Below are positions 1-6,191 of a stretch of 8,399 nt of DNA, in pieces. Below the pieces are notes generated by a model that worked only from the letters and a program-made list of their open reading frames with translations, was not told where the DNA came from and did no database searches. Numbering within the stretch: position 1 is the stretch's first letter; the number at the start of each line of letters is the position of its first letter. The stretch spans positions 1-8,399 of the forward strand of contig JAADHL010000192.1 of NCBI GenBank assembly GCA_013151875.1, in the 5' to 3' direction. The position numbers and the translations under genes are program-made. This stretch comes from Deltaproteobacteria bacterium. Lineage in GTDB: Bacteria > Myxococcota_A > UBA9042 > DTJE01.

Positions 1-328
1 GATCCCTGGAAGCCGTGCGGGGCGTCGGTTCCGCTGCATCGCACAGAAACGAAAACACCGGAGCATACCGACTCTCCATGAGCCGAAGACAAAGGCCCTG
101 CCTGGATTCCGGCGTCAGGGATCCCTGGGGCAACAGGGCAAGGATTGCGTCAAGGTACAAAGGCCTTACGCCTTCAACGTCCAGGTGGTCCAGCAGGTAT
201 ACCAGAAAACGTGAAATGGACGACTCTTCCAGGTCGCGCAGCGTGCGGGCCACCAGCTCGCGTCTGACCGAAACATCCGTCACTGATCTGAATTTACGTA
301 ACAAAGCGGTTGGAAGTACGGTCGGCAT
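1..328 (-). CDS. Unrecognised helical protein, 3' end cut off by window edge
   Basis: I do not recognise this protein. Reading the complement from the ATG at 328 gives 109 codons without a stop up to the left edge, so the C-terminus is missing. The product starts MPTVLPTALLRKFRS and is rich in Leu, Arg and Glu with regularly spaced hydrophobics, for example FLVYLLDHLDVEGV followed by LYLDAILALL. This suggests packed amphipathic helices of HEAT/ARM-like character, but I cannot show a repeat period. No signal peptide, Cys motif or catalytic signature is visible. The ATG lies 5 nt after the TAG of the FmdB-type gene (334-336), so the two are probably co-transcribed. There is no good ribosome-binding site in front, so translation may be coupled. 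A GTG further upstream, overlapping fmdB, is a less likely start. The opposite-strand open frame over this stretch is Arg/Ser-rich low-complexity sequence and looks like a shadow. Coding status is fairly sure; function is unknown. Confidence 0.6.
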   Translation of the reverse strand, partial: MPTVLPTALLRKFRSVTDVSVRRELVARTLRDLEESSISRFLVYLLDHLDVEGVRPLYLDAILALLPQGSLTPESRQGLCLRLMESRYAPVFSFLCDAAEPTPRTASRD

Positions 329-333
329 GACGT

Positions 334-573
334 CTACCGTTGACGCGCCGAACCGCACCCCGCGCACGAAGCAGAGGAGCAGCCTGAACACGAAGAGGAT
401 GCCGATGACGAACGACCGCCGTTGCCGCCCTTCACGGTAAAACCGCACGCGGACACGCGGCGATTGACGTCCATCCCCCCACATGCCGGACATGGAACGG
501 CCACAGTTCCCATGGTCACAAGTTCCTCGAAGTTGTCGCCGCAGGAAGCGCAGTAAAACTCGTATATAGGCAT
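334..573 (-). CDS. FmdB-family zinc-ribbon protein
   Basis: This is a 79-residue small zinc-ribbon protein of the FmdB regulatory family. It opens MPIYEFYCASCGDNFEEL, which closely follows the family's usual MPIYEY-C-x2-C-G-x-x-FE start. Two knuckles, C8-x2-C11 and C28-x2-C31 (PCPACGG), can bind one zinc. The C-terminal third is Gly/Ser/Cys-rich, with several further Cys (CSGC, CAGC), as in many family members. The name comes from a gene near formamidase/amidase genes. The true biochemical role is poorly known, so any regulatory function is only inferred. The start at 573 is supported by a strong ribosome-binding site (GGGAGGTG on the complement) a few bases upstream. The open frame extends far upstream of this, but that extension runs antisense into the rlmD-like gene and has no FmdB character. 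It is transcribed divergently from the methyltransferase and leads into the unrecognised gene at 1-328. Confidence 0.9.
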   Translation of the reverse strand: MPIYEFYCASCGDNFEELVTMGTVAVPCPACGGMDVNRRVSACGFTVKGGNGGRSSSASSSCSGCSSASCAGCGSARQR

Positions 574-639
574 CCGCACCACCTCCCGCCCCAACGGGAA
601 TCCGGACAACTTCAGTCTAGCACAGACGGCAGGACCCGC

Positions 640-668
640 GACCTGTATAATCCCCGCGAAGGAGGGCC
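640..668 (+). promoter_or_regulatory. Probable promoter -10 and strong RBS of the rlmD-like gene
   Basis: A perfect TATAAT lies at 646-651, within TGTATAAT, and is followed by AGGAGGG at about 660-666 directly before the ATG at 669. A start site about 7 nt after the box would leave a leader of only about 11 nt, just enough for the ribosome-binding site. No convincing TTGACA-like -35 occurs at 16-18 bp, so the assignment rests on the -10 box alone. The 95-bp gap must also carry the promoter for the leftward fmdB pair, for which I see only weak matches. Confidence 0.45.
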
Positions 669-1943
669 ATGAACACCCAAAAAATCCGCATCGAAAAGCT
701 GGTTCACAGAGGATACGGCCTCGGCAGATCCGAGGGTAAGGTCTGGATGGTCCCCCTGACGCTGCCGGGTGACGTAGTGCAGGCTCGAATGATCCGCGAC
801 CGCGGCGGTCACATCGAAGGGTCGGTCGATGAGGTCCTGGAAGATGGTCCCGGCAGGATACAAGCGGCGTGTCCGGCCTTTGGGGATTGCGGCGGGTGCC
901 ATCTTCAGCACACCGATTACGAACCCCAGCTGAGACTAAAAACGGATGTGCTGCGCGAAACACTGTCACGAGCCGGCGTAAGGGAGTTCCCGGACCCGGA
1001 AATCATCGGTTCCCGGCCATGGTCATGGAGATACAGGACCGAGTTCCACGCGGACGGCGAACGCCTGGGCTTCTTTGCCAGGGCCAGCCGCAGAATCGTC
1101 GAGGTGGAGCAATGCCCCCTGGCCGCATCCGAAATTTCGGAACTGCTGGCGCCTATTCGAGGCGTGGTAAAGCAGGCCGCTCCCCGTGGGCACTGGTCTT
1201 TGGAACTGGTGATGGGCGCCGACCGCTCAATCGTAGCCGTTGCCAAGGGCCAGGACGGCGGAATGCGGCGCATGGCCGACCTCCTTGTCGGACTGGACGG
1301 CATCGACGGTTGCCTGATCGGGGTCCGCGGCAAGCGTGGTTTCAGGTGGACGAAACGGGGCGACTGCCTGCTCGCTCACGTGACCACAGATCATTCAGGG
1401 GCGGAGGTGACGATTCATGCCGATGCCCGGTGTTTTTCCCAGGCCAATGAAGCCCTGAACGCGGGCCTTGTCTGCAAGGTCCTCGAATACGCGGCCCCTT
1501 CGGAGGGTGAAAGGGTCCTCGAACTGTTTTCGGGCGCGGGAAACCTGTCGGTGCCGCTGGCCATGTCCGGGGCAAGGCTCACGACCGTTGAATCCGACCG
1601 GCGTTCATTCATCGCGGCCGGCCGCAACCTGCGCCTGGCCGACGTCCCGGACGCGCGACTCATCAAGGATACGTCCGCAAGGGTCATAAAAAACACGATA
1701 CGCGATGGCGGGAAATTCGACCTGGTGGTTGCCGATCCCCCCAGACCCGGACTCAAGGGCCTGACCGACGGCCTCAACGAACTGGGCCCCGAGCGCATGG
1801 TCGTCTGCTCGTGCGAACCCGCGTCCCTCGCCAGGGACCTCGCGCTGCTCACGGACTCAGGTTGGTCTGTCGAGCGTATGGCCTTGATCGACATGTTTCC
1901 ACAGACCTATCACATGGAAACGGTGGTCCAGCTGAAAAGGTGA
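669..1943 (+). CDS. rlmD: 23S rRNA (uracil-C5)-methyltransferase, RlmD/TrmA family
   Basis: This SAM-dependent enzyme makes 5-methyluridine in RNA, most likely U1939-type in 23S rRNA; the exact target site is inferred. The 424 residues match the family length. Residues 1-58 form a TRAM-like RNA-binding domain. C68, C74, C77 and C149 (CPAFGDCGGC and EQCPLA) are the four ligands of the [4Fe-4S] cluster seen in RlmD. FSQAN at 256-260 begins the methyltransferase core. The SAM site is VLELFSGAGNLSVPLA at 283-298, with acidic VESD at 307-310 and the DPPRPG motif at 356-361. The nucleophile is C382 in CSCEPASLARD, and E417 in HMETVV is the expected general base. The usual SCNP tetrapeptide is SCEP here, a mild variation. 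The AGGAGG ribosome-binding site fixes the start. RlmC, TrmA or RlmCD-type specificity cannot be excluded by reading alone, but the cluster and TRAM domain favour the RlmD group. Confidence 0.92.
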   Translation: MNTQKIRIEKLVHRGYGLGRSEGKVWMVPLTLPGDVVQARMIRDRGGHIEGSVDEVLEDGPGRIQAACPAFGDCGGCHLQHTDYEPQLRLKTDVLRETLSRAGVREFPDPEIIGSRPWSWRYRTEFHADGERLGFFARASRRIVEVEQCPLAASEISELLAPIRGVVKQAAPRGHWSLELVMGADRSIVAVAKGQDGGMRRMADLLVGLDGIDGCLIGVRGKRGFRWTKRGDCLLAHVTTDHSGAEVTIHADARCFSQANEALNAGLVCKVLEYAAPSEGERVLELFSGAGNLSVPLAMSGARLTTVESDRRSFIAAGRNLRLADVPDARLIKDTSARVIKNTIRDGGKFDLVVADPPRPGLKGLTDGLNELGPERMVVCSCEPASLARDLALLTDSGWSVERMALIDMFPQTYHMETVVQLKR

Positions 1944-1945
1944 TG

Positions 1946-1972
1946 AAAGCGGCCCTGGACGCTTTGACTTTT
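1946..1972 (+). terminator. Weak hairpin with T-run after the rlmD-like gene
   Basis: AAAGCG (1946-1951) and CGCTTT (1960-1965) form a perfect 6-bp stem with an 8-nt loop. The stem starts 2 nt after the methyltransferase stop, and TTTT follows at 1969-1972. The stem is short and half A/T, so it may be a weak terminator that lets some transcription reach the PTPS gene. TTGACT at 1964-1969 resembles a -35 box, but no good -10 follows at the right distance. Confidence 0.35.
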
Positions 1973-2016
1973 ATCGCCCAATGTGGAAGATGTGCGCGTC
2001 CATTGAGGAACGGGCA

Positions 2017-2895
2017 GTGAAGTCCGAAATCACCAAGATATTCACCTTCGAGGCGGCCCACCACCTGCCCCCGGTAGGTCCCGACCACAAGTGTTTTCGC
2101 CTGCACGGTCACCTGTTCCGCGTGGAGGTGTCGGTTGCCGGGGAGCTGGACCCTGCGATGGGCTGGGTCATGGACTTCGGCGACCTGGACCGTATCGGAC
2201 GCAAGGTCATCGCGGAGCTGGACCACCGCGTACTGAACGATATCCCCGGTCTGGGTGTTCCGACCTCGGAAAACCTGGCGCGCTATCTGTTCGAAAGGCT
2301 TGCTCCCGGCATCTCGGGACTGAGCGCGCTGACCGTGCACGAGAGTCCATCATCCAGATGCACCTACAGACCCGGAAACGAGGGATCCGCCACCGGGCCC
2401 TCATCCGCGGTAACCGTTGGAAACGCCCGCGGCACCCTCCTGTCCTGCGCGCACTTCCTGCTGGTCCCGCCGGGCGGTCGGGAGCCGATTCACGGACATG
2501 ATTATTCCCTGAACCTGTCCGCCAGCGTCCCGGCTGGAAAGGCCGACGGCATTGAAGAAGCGCTTGCCCGTTGGGGAACGGAGTCCACCGCGGACATGGA
2601 TCACAGGATCCTGGTCCCTGGAAGGCCCGTGATCGGCCGGTTGGAACGGAAAGGCAGCCTGATCGACATGGTCCTGCCCGACGAAACCCTCACCCTGCCC
2701 TCGAACGACTGCGCCGTGCTGGACATAGGCAACACATCGACCGAGGCGCTGGCTGGGCTGGTTGCCCTACGCATCACCAGAATGGATGCCGTCCGATCCT
2801 CGGGGGCGACCAGAATCGAAGCCACAATGACCGAAGCGGGCACGGCCTCCGCCCGCGCCGTCCTGGACGTAACACCGCTCAACGCCCCCGTTTGA
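2017..2895 (+). CDS. Tandem 6-pyruvoyl-tetrahydropterin synthase (QueD-like) fusion protein
   Basis: This is a 292-residue protein made of two PTPS (T-fold) domains; single QueD proteins are about 120 residues. Domain 1 (about 1-118) is a complete QueD-type unit. It has zinc ligands H15 (FEAAHHL), H30 and H32 (HGH), catalytic C26 in CFRLHGH, DFGDLD at 53-58, LDHRVLND at 68-75, PTSEN at 82-86 and E109. This set fits conversion of 7,8-dihydroneopterin triphosphate to 6-carboxy-tetrahydropterin, the step before QueE in queuosine-type deazapurine synthesis. Domain 2 (about 139-285) keeps H146, H159, H161, D195-H196 and E273. It has no Cys before HGH; the segment reads REPIHGHDY, with E156 three residues before the His. 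The GTG at 2017 is chosen because GAGG lies 8 nt upstream and the product then starts VKSEITKIFTFEAAHH, the normal QueD N-terminus. The in-frame ATG at 1981 lacks a ribosome-binding site and adds 12 unconserved residues. The substrate of domain 2 is unknown. Confidence 0.88.
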   Translation: MKSEITKIFTFEAAHHLPPVGPDHKCFRLHGHLFRVEVSVAGELDPAMGWVMDFGDLDRIGRKVIAELDHRVLNDIPGLGVPTSENLARYLFERLAPGISGLSALTVHESPSSRCTYRPGNEGSATGPSSAVTVGNARGTLLSCAHFLLVPPGGREPIHGHDYSLNLSASVPAGKADGIEEALARWGTESTADMDHRILVPGRPVIGRLERKGSLIDMVLPDETLTLPSNDCAVLDIGNTSTEALAGLVALRITRMDAVRSSGATRIEATMTEAGTASARAVLDVTPLNAPV

Positions 2896-2943
2896 AACGA
2901 AAGCGGCAGGCCTTGGACAACATTTTTTTCCATCCAAGCAGGT

Positions 2944-2987
2944 CCGGGGCCGCGAATTCATGTACCGGTGCGATACAACGGCCCCGG
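2944..2987. terminator. GC-rich inverted repeat between convergent genes
   Basis: CCGGGGCCG (2944-2952) and CGGCCCCGG (2979-2987) are perfect 9-bp inverted arms around a 26-nt loop. A further GGT/ACC pairing is possible outside a 2-nt bulge. The repeat lies in the 112-bp gap between the stop of the PTPS gene and the stop of the leftward rSAM gene, where a bidirectional terminator is expected. No T-run directly follows the stem on either strand. The seven T at 2923-2929 lie before it, inside a second weak pairing (CTTGGA 2912-2917 with TCCAAG 2933-2938). Termination is therefore plausible but not shown. Confidence 0.4.
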
Positions 2988-3007
2988 CCACCGTGGATTG
3001 AATGACA

Positions 3008-4675
3008 TCAGGGGTCTGGATGGTTGAAAAGCCAACCAGGGCTGGACCACATCACCCAACCGTATTCAGGACCCGCAAACGGATGGCGCACATATGAGTT
3101 GCTCCAGTCCACGACCTCCAGGACCGACTGGAGCCTGGTTTCCAGCCAGTTCGAAGCAAGAAATTCGCCCTGCTCGACGACGCGGACCAGACGGGCCGAC
3201 AATCCAGATCCATGAACAGACGCCGCAAGTTCCGGCGCAGCCGTCACCACCCTGTCCACAAAATGCTGATCGTGCCTGGGTAGTTGATTCGAGATCACCT
3301 CCGGCGCGGTAATGAAGGCGTCCCGGCCGCCGGCGTCCCCGACCCTGGAGACCAGGGCCATGTATTCTTCCATGTCAATGGCGAAAACGCGGTCGAAAAG
3401 CATGTTGATCGCCACCAGCAGAGACGGGACCGGCGCCCGGCCGGGCTCGAACAGGGCAAGGTCGCTACTGATCCTGTCCAGGTTTCCGGGCATCATGGCC
3501 TTTCGGTCCCCCGGCCTGACCATCTCGGGACAGGCGAGCAGACACACCTCATCCACATCATTTTCGCGACACGCCTGCAACAGTCCCCTCGTGTCCGTTC
3601 GACCGTATCCCCCCCAGATCACCCGTACCCTGCCGACGCCCATGCGACGCGCGCCGGACAGGACCTTCCTGAGCCCGACGCCGGTCAGGAGGTCCAGGGA
3701 GCCAAGGGTGATTTCGCCGCAAGACGACGATCGGGATGACGACCGGATCGTGGCGCCGACGGCGTCCAGGATCATTCCGGCAGCGTCCTCTTCCGGGAGG
3801 TGCTCGATCCGAAAACCTGGGCAGTGGCGCCGGCAGTCGTCGCACTCACTGGTGCGGTAGAACTGCCCCCCTGGCCTGCGCCCTTCCCTGCTCCCCACTC
3901 CCGACTCGAACTCCCGGAAAGTATCAAGTGAATAAGTCTGTTTTTCGATCACGTCGCCCAGGTGATCCAGCAGACACGGCGGGATGTTGTACGGCTTGAC
4001 CCTGCCTCCGTGCGGCAATCCCCCTTCCAGGGCATCCTCGATCGCATCCACTATCGCTTTTTCCGGCAGCAGGAATTCGCCAGCCCTGTCCAGATTTTCG
4101 CGTGACAGGATGAACGGCTGCACGATATGGAGGCCCGCTCCCAGACTGCCGCCCAGCTCCAGAACCTGGCGAAGATGGGCAATATTCGCCGGGACCACCA
4201 GCGTGACGGTGCTGATTTCCAGACCTCGGCTAATCCGAACCGAGGCCGCGCGTAGATTCGCCAGGCCGCGCAAGGCCTGCCGGAAAGAGCCGGGAGTCCC
4301 GGTAAGGGCATCGTGGATGGCCGCGTTGGGCCCATGTATCGACACGCTCACCCCGGTCAGGCCGGCCCTGACGACTCTGTCGGCCAGGTCCCTGTACGCG
4401 AACATCCTGCCGTTGGTCGTGATTGACACCTTTTCGAACCCTATGGACCTGGCGTGCCCCACCAGCTCCACCAGGTCTTTCCTTATGGACGGCTCGCCCC
4501 CGCTGAAGGCCACCTGATCGAATCCCTGCCGGCGCGCGTCGTTCAGCCTGCTCTTGAGTTCGTCGGTTTCCAACTCGACCCACCCCCCGCCGGTCCCGCG
4601 GATGACGCGCTGTGGGCAGAATTCGCAGTGATTGTTGCAGGCCAGTCCGGTTTCTATGGTCAAAAGGCGTCGCAT
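3008..4675 (-). CDS. Radical-SAM protein with candidate auxiliary FeS site and long unknown C-terminal domain
   Basis: This 555-residue rSAM enzyme has its SAM-cluster motif C13-x3-C17-x2-C20 (CNNHCEFC) almost at the N-terminus, followed by the SAM-binding SGGEP at 58-62 and TTNGR at 86-90. SIHGPNAAIHDALTGTPGSF (112-131) resembles rSAM proteins that act on peptides or small molecules. C234, C278, C281 and C285 (CDDCRRHC) could hold a second iron-sulfur cluster of twitch/SPASM type, although the spacing is not a full SPASM motif. After residue about 310 comes a stretch of about 245 residues with no Cys pattern that I cannot match to a family; most rSAM/SPASM proteins of this plan end near 350-400. 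The ATG follows the stop of the HemN-like gene after only 3 nt (TGA TCA ATG) and has GGGGA 7 nt upstream, so the two form an operon. It converges on the PTPS gene. rSAM membership is certain; the reaction is unknown. Confidence 0.9.
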   Translation of the reverse strand: MRRLLTIETGLACNNHCEFCPQRVIRGTGGGWVELETDELKSRLNDARRQGFDQVAFSGGEPSIRKDLVELVGHARSIGFEKVSITTNGRMFAYRDLADRVVRAGLTGVSVSIHGPNAAIHDALTGTPGSFRQALRGLANLRAASVRISRGLEISTVTLVVPANIAHLRQVLELGGSLGAGLHIVQPFILSRENLDRAGEFLLPEKAIVDAIEDALEGGLPHGGRVKPYNIPPCLLDHLGDVIEKQTYSLDTFREFESGVGSREGRRPGGQFYRTSECDDCRRHCPGFRIEHLPEEDAAGMILDAVGATIRSSSRSSSCGEITLGSLDLLTGVGLRKVLSGARRMGVGRVRVIWGGYGRTDTRGLLQACRENDVDEVCLLACPEMVRPGDRKAMMPGNLDRISSDLALFEPGRAPVPSLLVAINMLFDRVFAIDMEEYMALVSRVGDAGGRDAFITAPEVISNQLPRHDQHFVDRVVTAAPELAASVHGSGLSARLVRVVEQGEFLASNWLETRLQSVLEVVDWSNSYVRHPFAGPEYGWVMWSSPGWLFNHPDP

Positions 4676-4678
4676 TGA

Positions 4679-6046
4679 TCAGTCCCCGGCGTACAGCCGC
4701 GCGATGCGTTCCAGTATCGCGTCGTCGAACATCAGGCCCGCGAAAAGGCCGGCTTCCGCCCGATCGCCGAAGACCGGGACGATCATCTCCCCCTTGACAT
4801 CGACCTTGCCGAGTTCCCTCATCAATTCGAGTTCGGGGGCGAACCGGGCCCGGAATTCCACGCCGAAACGCCGCTCGAATTCCCCAGTGTCGATCGGCCG
4901 CATACCGGCCACCAGCCTCGCCGCGTGACTGCGGCACTCATATCCATCGTCCACCCTGGTCCCCACATGGACCAGTCCGCCGTCGCGGCCGAATTCGGTC
5001 CGATAGATTCCACGGCCGTACACGTGGGATTCCGCGAAAGGGCCGAATGCCATTACCGACGCCGGAAAATCTGGATGCTGATCGTACCTGGGCCGTAAAC
5101 TGTCGGGCGTTTCCCGCATCAGGATGGTGGAGGTACGCGTCTCCACGAACACGGGATACCCCGCCGGCATGCCCGCTTTGATCAGGGCCCTGCTCGCCTC
5201 CTCAAAGGGCATCGGGCCGGGCTCGACCAACCTTCCCTGTTGCTGTACTGGCTGGTAGCGATACAGCGTGACGGAATCGGGCTCCAGCTCGAGGGCGCGG
5301 CCTAGTCCATCCGCAAGTGATTCCGGCGTTTCGCCCGACAAAGGCGCCAGAAAATCGAGGTTCAGGGCAACCGCGGCGCGGGCCCCGGCAGACTGGGACC
5401 TGACGGCGTCCACGGCCGACCTCAGTGAGGAAAAACCCGGATAGGCGCGTCCCGCCCTTTTCAGCGCGAGTCGCGACAGGGACTGCACCCCAAGGGAAAA
5501 CCGATCAGCGCCGGCGCGGATGAACGCGGCGACCTTGGCCGGCGTGGTCGTGTCAGGATTCATTTCCACTGAAAACCAAGCCCCGGCGGGCAGGTCGAGA
5601 AATCCGTCGAACAGTACGCCGGCAAGGCGGTCGATCTGGTTCGGGTCCAGCAGGCTGGGCGTGCCCCCACCGATGCTCACAGATGTCACCCCGACCCTGC
5701 CCAGAGCCCTGGAAAAACGCCTTGCTTCCGCCTGGACATCACCGATGTAGCGGGTGATCGCGAACCCGTCGGCGGCCACGATGGAATCGAACTGGCAATA
5801 TCGGCACCTGGACCTACAAAACGGCACATGCAGATAAAAAAACAGGGTCTTGGGCGACCGCCCGTCCCTGCGGCCATCCAGAAGGGAACGCCACCACTCG
5901 AGGATGTCGCCCCTTGACACCGCCTCTTCCAGCCTGCGCGCCACGTCGCCCGTAAACACCTCGCCGGGGAGTTCGAGTTCGCGCAGTCGTTCAAGACGCG
6001 CGGCAACCCTCGATCCGGATTCCGCGTTTTCGTTCAAGTCAGCCAA
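4679..6046 (-). CDS. HemN-like radical-SAM protein (coproporphyrinogen oxidase family, not HemW)
   Basis: This 455-residue protein belongs to the HemN/HemW/HutW-type rSAM group. An N-terminal extension of about 65 residues precedes YLHVPFCRSRCRYCQF (71-86), which has cluster Cys C77, C81 and C84 and the aromatic residue two positions on. SIGGGTPSLL (124-133), SVEMNPDT (159-166) and SLGVQSL (184-190) are family landmarks. AFGPFAESHVYGR (333-345) takes the place of the usual GxGAHS segment. Residues about 367-450 resemble the HemN C-terminal domain (ARLVAGMRPIDTGEFERRFG). The HNxxYW heme-site motif of HemW is absent: the equivalent region reads YDQHPDF. A heme chaperone is therefore unlikely. 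Members of this group include porphyrinogen decarboxylases, anaerobic heme-degrading enzymes and class C methylases that bind two SAM molecules. The start is a TTG at 6044-6046 without a clear ribosome-binding site. A stop lies nine codons upstream, so the start cannot move far up, but it could lie downstream. Confidence 0.87.
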   Translation of the reverse strand: MADLNENAESGSRVAARLERLRELELPGEVFTGDVARRLEEAVSRGDILEWWRSLLDGRRDGRSPKTLFFYLHVPFCRSRCRYCQFDSIVAADGFAITRYIGDVQAEARRFSRALGRVGVTSVSIGGGTPSLLDPNQIDRLAGVLFDGFLDLPAGAWFSVEMNPDTTTPAKVAAFIRAGADRFSLGVQSLSRLALKRAGRAYPGFSSLRSAVDAVRSQSAGARAAVALNLDFLAPLSGETPESLADGLGRALELEPDSVTLYRYQPVQQQGRLVEPGPMPFEEASRALIKAGMPAGYPVFVETRTSTILMRETPDSLRPRYDQHPDFPASVMAFGPFAESHVYGRGIYRTEFGRDGGLVHVGTRVDDGYECRSHAARLVAGMRPIDTGEFERRFGVEFRARFAPELELMRELGKVDVKGEMIVPVFGDRAEAGLFAGLMFDDAILERIARLYAGD

Positions 6047-6122
6047 GGCCGCGACCCGAAGGGACAGGTGTTATTGTCCATGGTCCAACGTCTATAGTCC
6101 ATAGCGTTAAGCCCCGCGCAAT
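6047..6122. promoter_or_regulatory. Divergent intergenic region between two rSAM operons
   Basis: This segment must hold the promoters of both the leftward HemN-like/rSAM pair and the rightward cobalamin-type rSAM genes. TATAGT at 6093-6098 is a 5/6 match to a rightward -10 box and would start transcription near 6105, but no good -35 lies at 16-18 bp. No leftward promoter stands out. GGACA (6062-6066) and TGTCC (6075-6079) form a small inverted repeat near the start of the HemN-like gene. The heptamer array in the middle is listed separately. Confidence 0.35.
6076..6103. repeat. Four tandem 7-bp repeats, consensus GTCCATA
   Basis: Four heptamers follow head to tail without gaps: GTCCATG, GTCCAAC, GTCTATA and GTCCATA. 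All share GTC at the start and differ from the consensus at no more than two positions. They end 89 bp before the chosen start of the rightward rSAM gene and overlap the TATAGT -10 candidate. They could be an operator for a protein that binds direct repeats, or a short slippage-prone repeat. The sequence alone does not decide. Confidence 0.55.
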
Positions 6123-6162
6123 TTGCTATCCTACTGCGCGCGGGTCGATTGCCCCGCATGCA
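6113..6162 (+). promoter_or_regulatory. Two mutually exclusive leader hairpins before the cobalamin-type rSAM gene
   Basis: CCCGCGCA (6113-6120) can pair with TGCGCGCGGG (6135-6144) around a 14-nt loop with a 2-nt bulge. The same right arm can instead pair with CCCGC and GCA at 6153-6162 (5 bp plus 3 bp around a 2x2 internal loop). Sharing one arm is the layout of an attenuator or start-site switch. There is no T-run after the second hairpin, so any effect would more likely be on translation. GC-rich DNA forms such pairings by chance, hence the low confidence. Confidence 0.25.
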
Positions 6163-6191
6163 AAAAGGTCGAACGTGAAACGGGCCCTTCA

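Noticed and set aside
1..6. Window starts with GATC, as might a Sau3AI/BamHI cloned insert
   Set aside because: A four-base match at an arbitrary window edge is too weak to say anything about the sequence source.
115..126. Perfect palindrome CAGGGATCCCTG
   Set aside because: It lies inside the leftward coding frame with no repeat copy or regulatory context. It looks like coincidence in GC-rich codons.
15..440. Rightward 141-codon open frame at the left edge
   Set aside because: Its product is Arg/Ser/Thr-rich with no domain look, and it is antisense to both the FmdB-type gene and the leftward helical frame. It is a shadow of GC-rich coding DNA.
574..969. Upstream extension of the FmdB frame to 211 residues
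   Set aside because: The extra sequence is antisense to rlmD and lacks FmdB similarity. The MPIYEF start with a strong ribosome-binding site at 573 is clearly right.
2960..3001. 13-codon rightward mini-ORF as a possible peptide precursor for the rSAM enzymes
   Set aside because: It has no ribosome-binding site, lies inside the inverted repeat, and shows no leader/core organisation. Frames this short arise often by chance.
6123..6191. C-x4-C-x2-C in the upstream extension of the B12-type rSAM gene, as a zinc or FeS site
   Set aside because: The TTG start has no ribosome-binding site, and the stretch overlaps the hairpin-forming leader. The domain begins normally just after the GTG at 6192.
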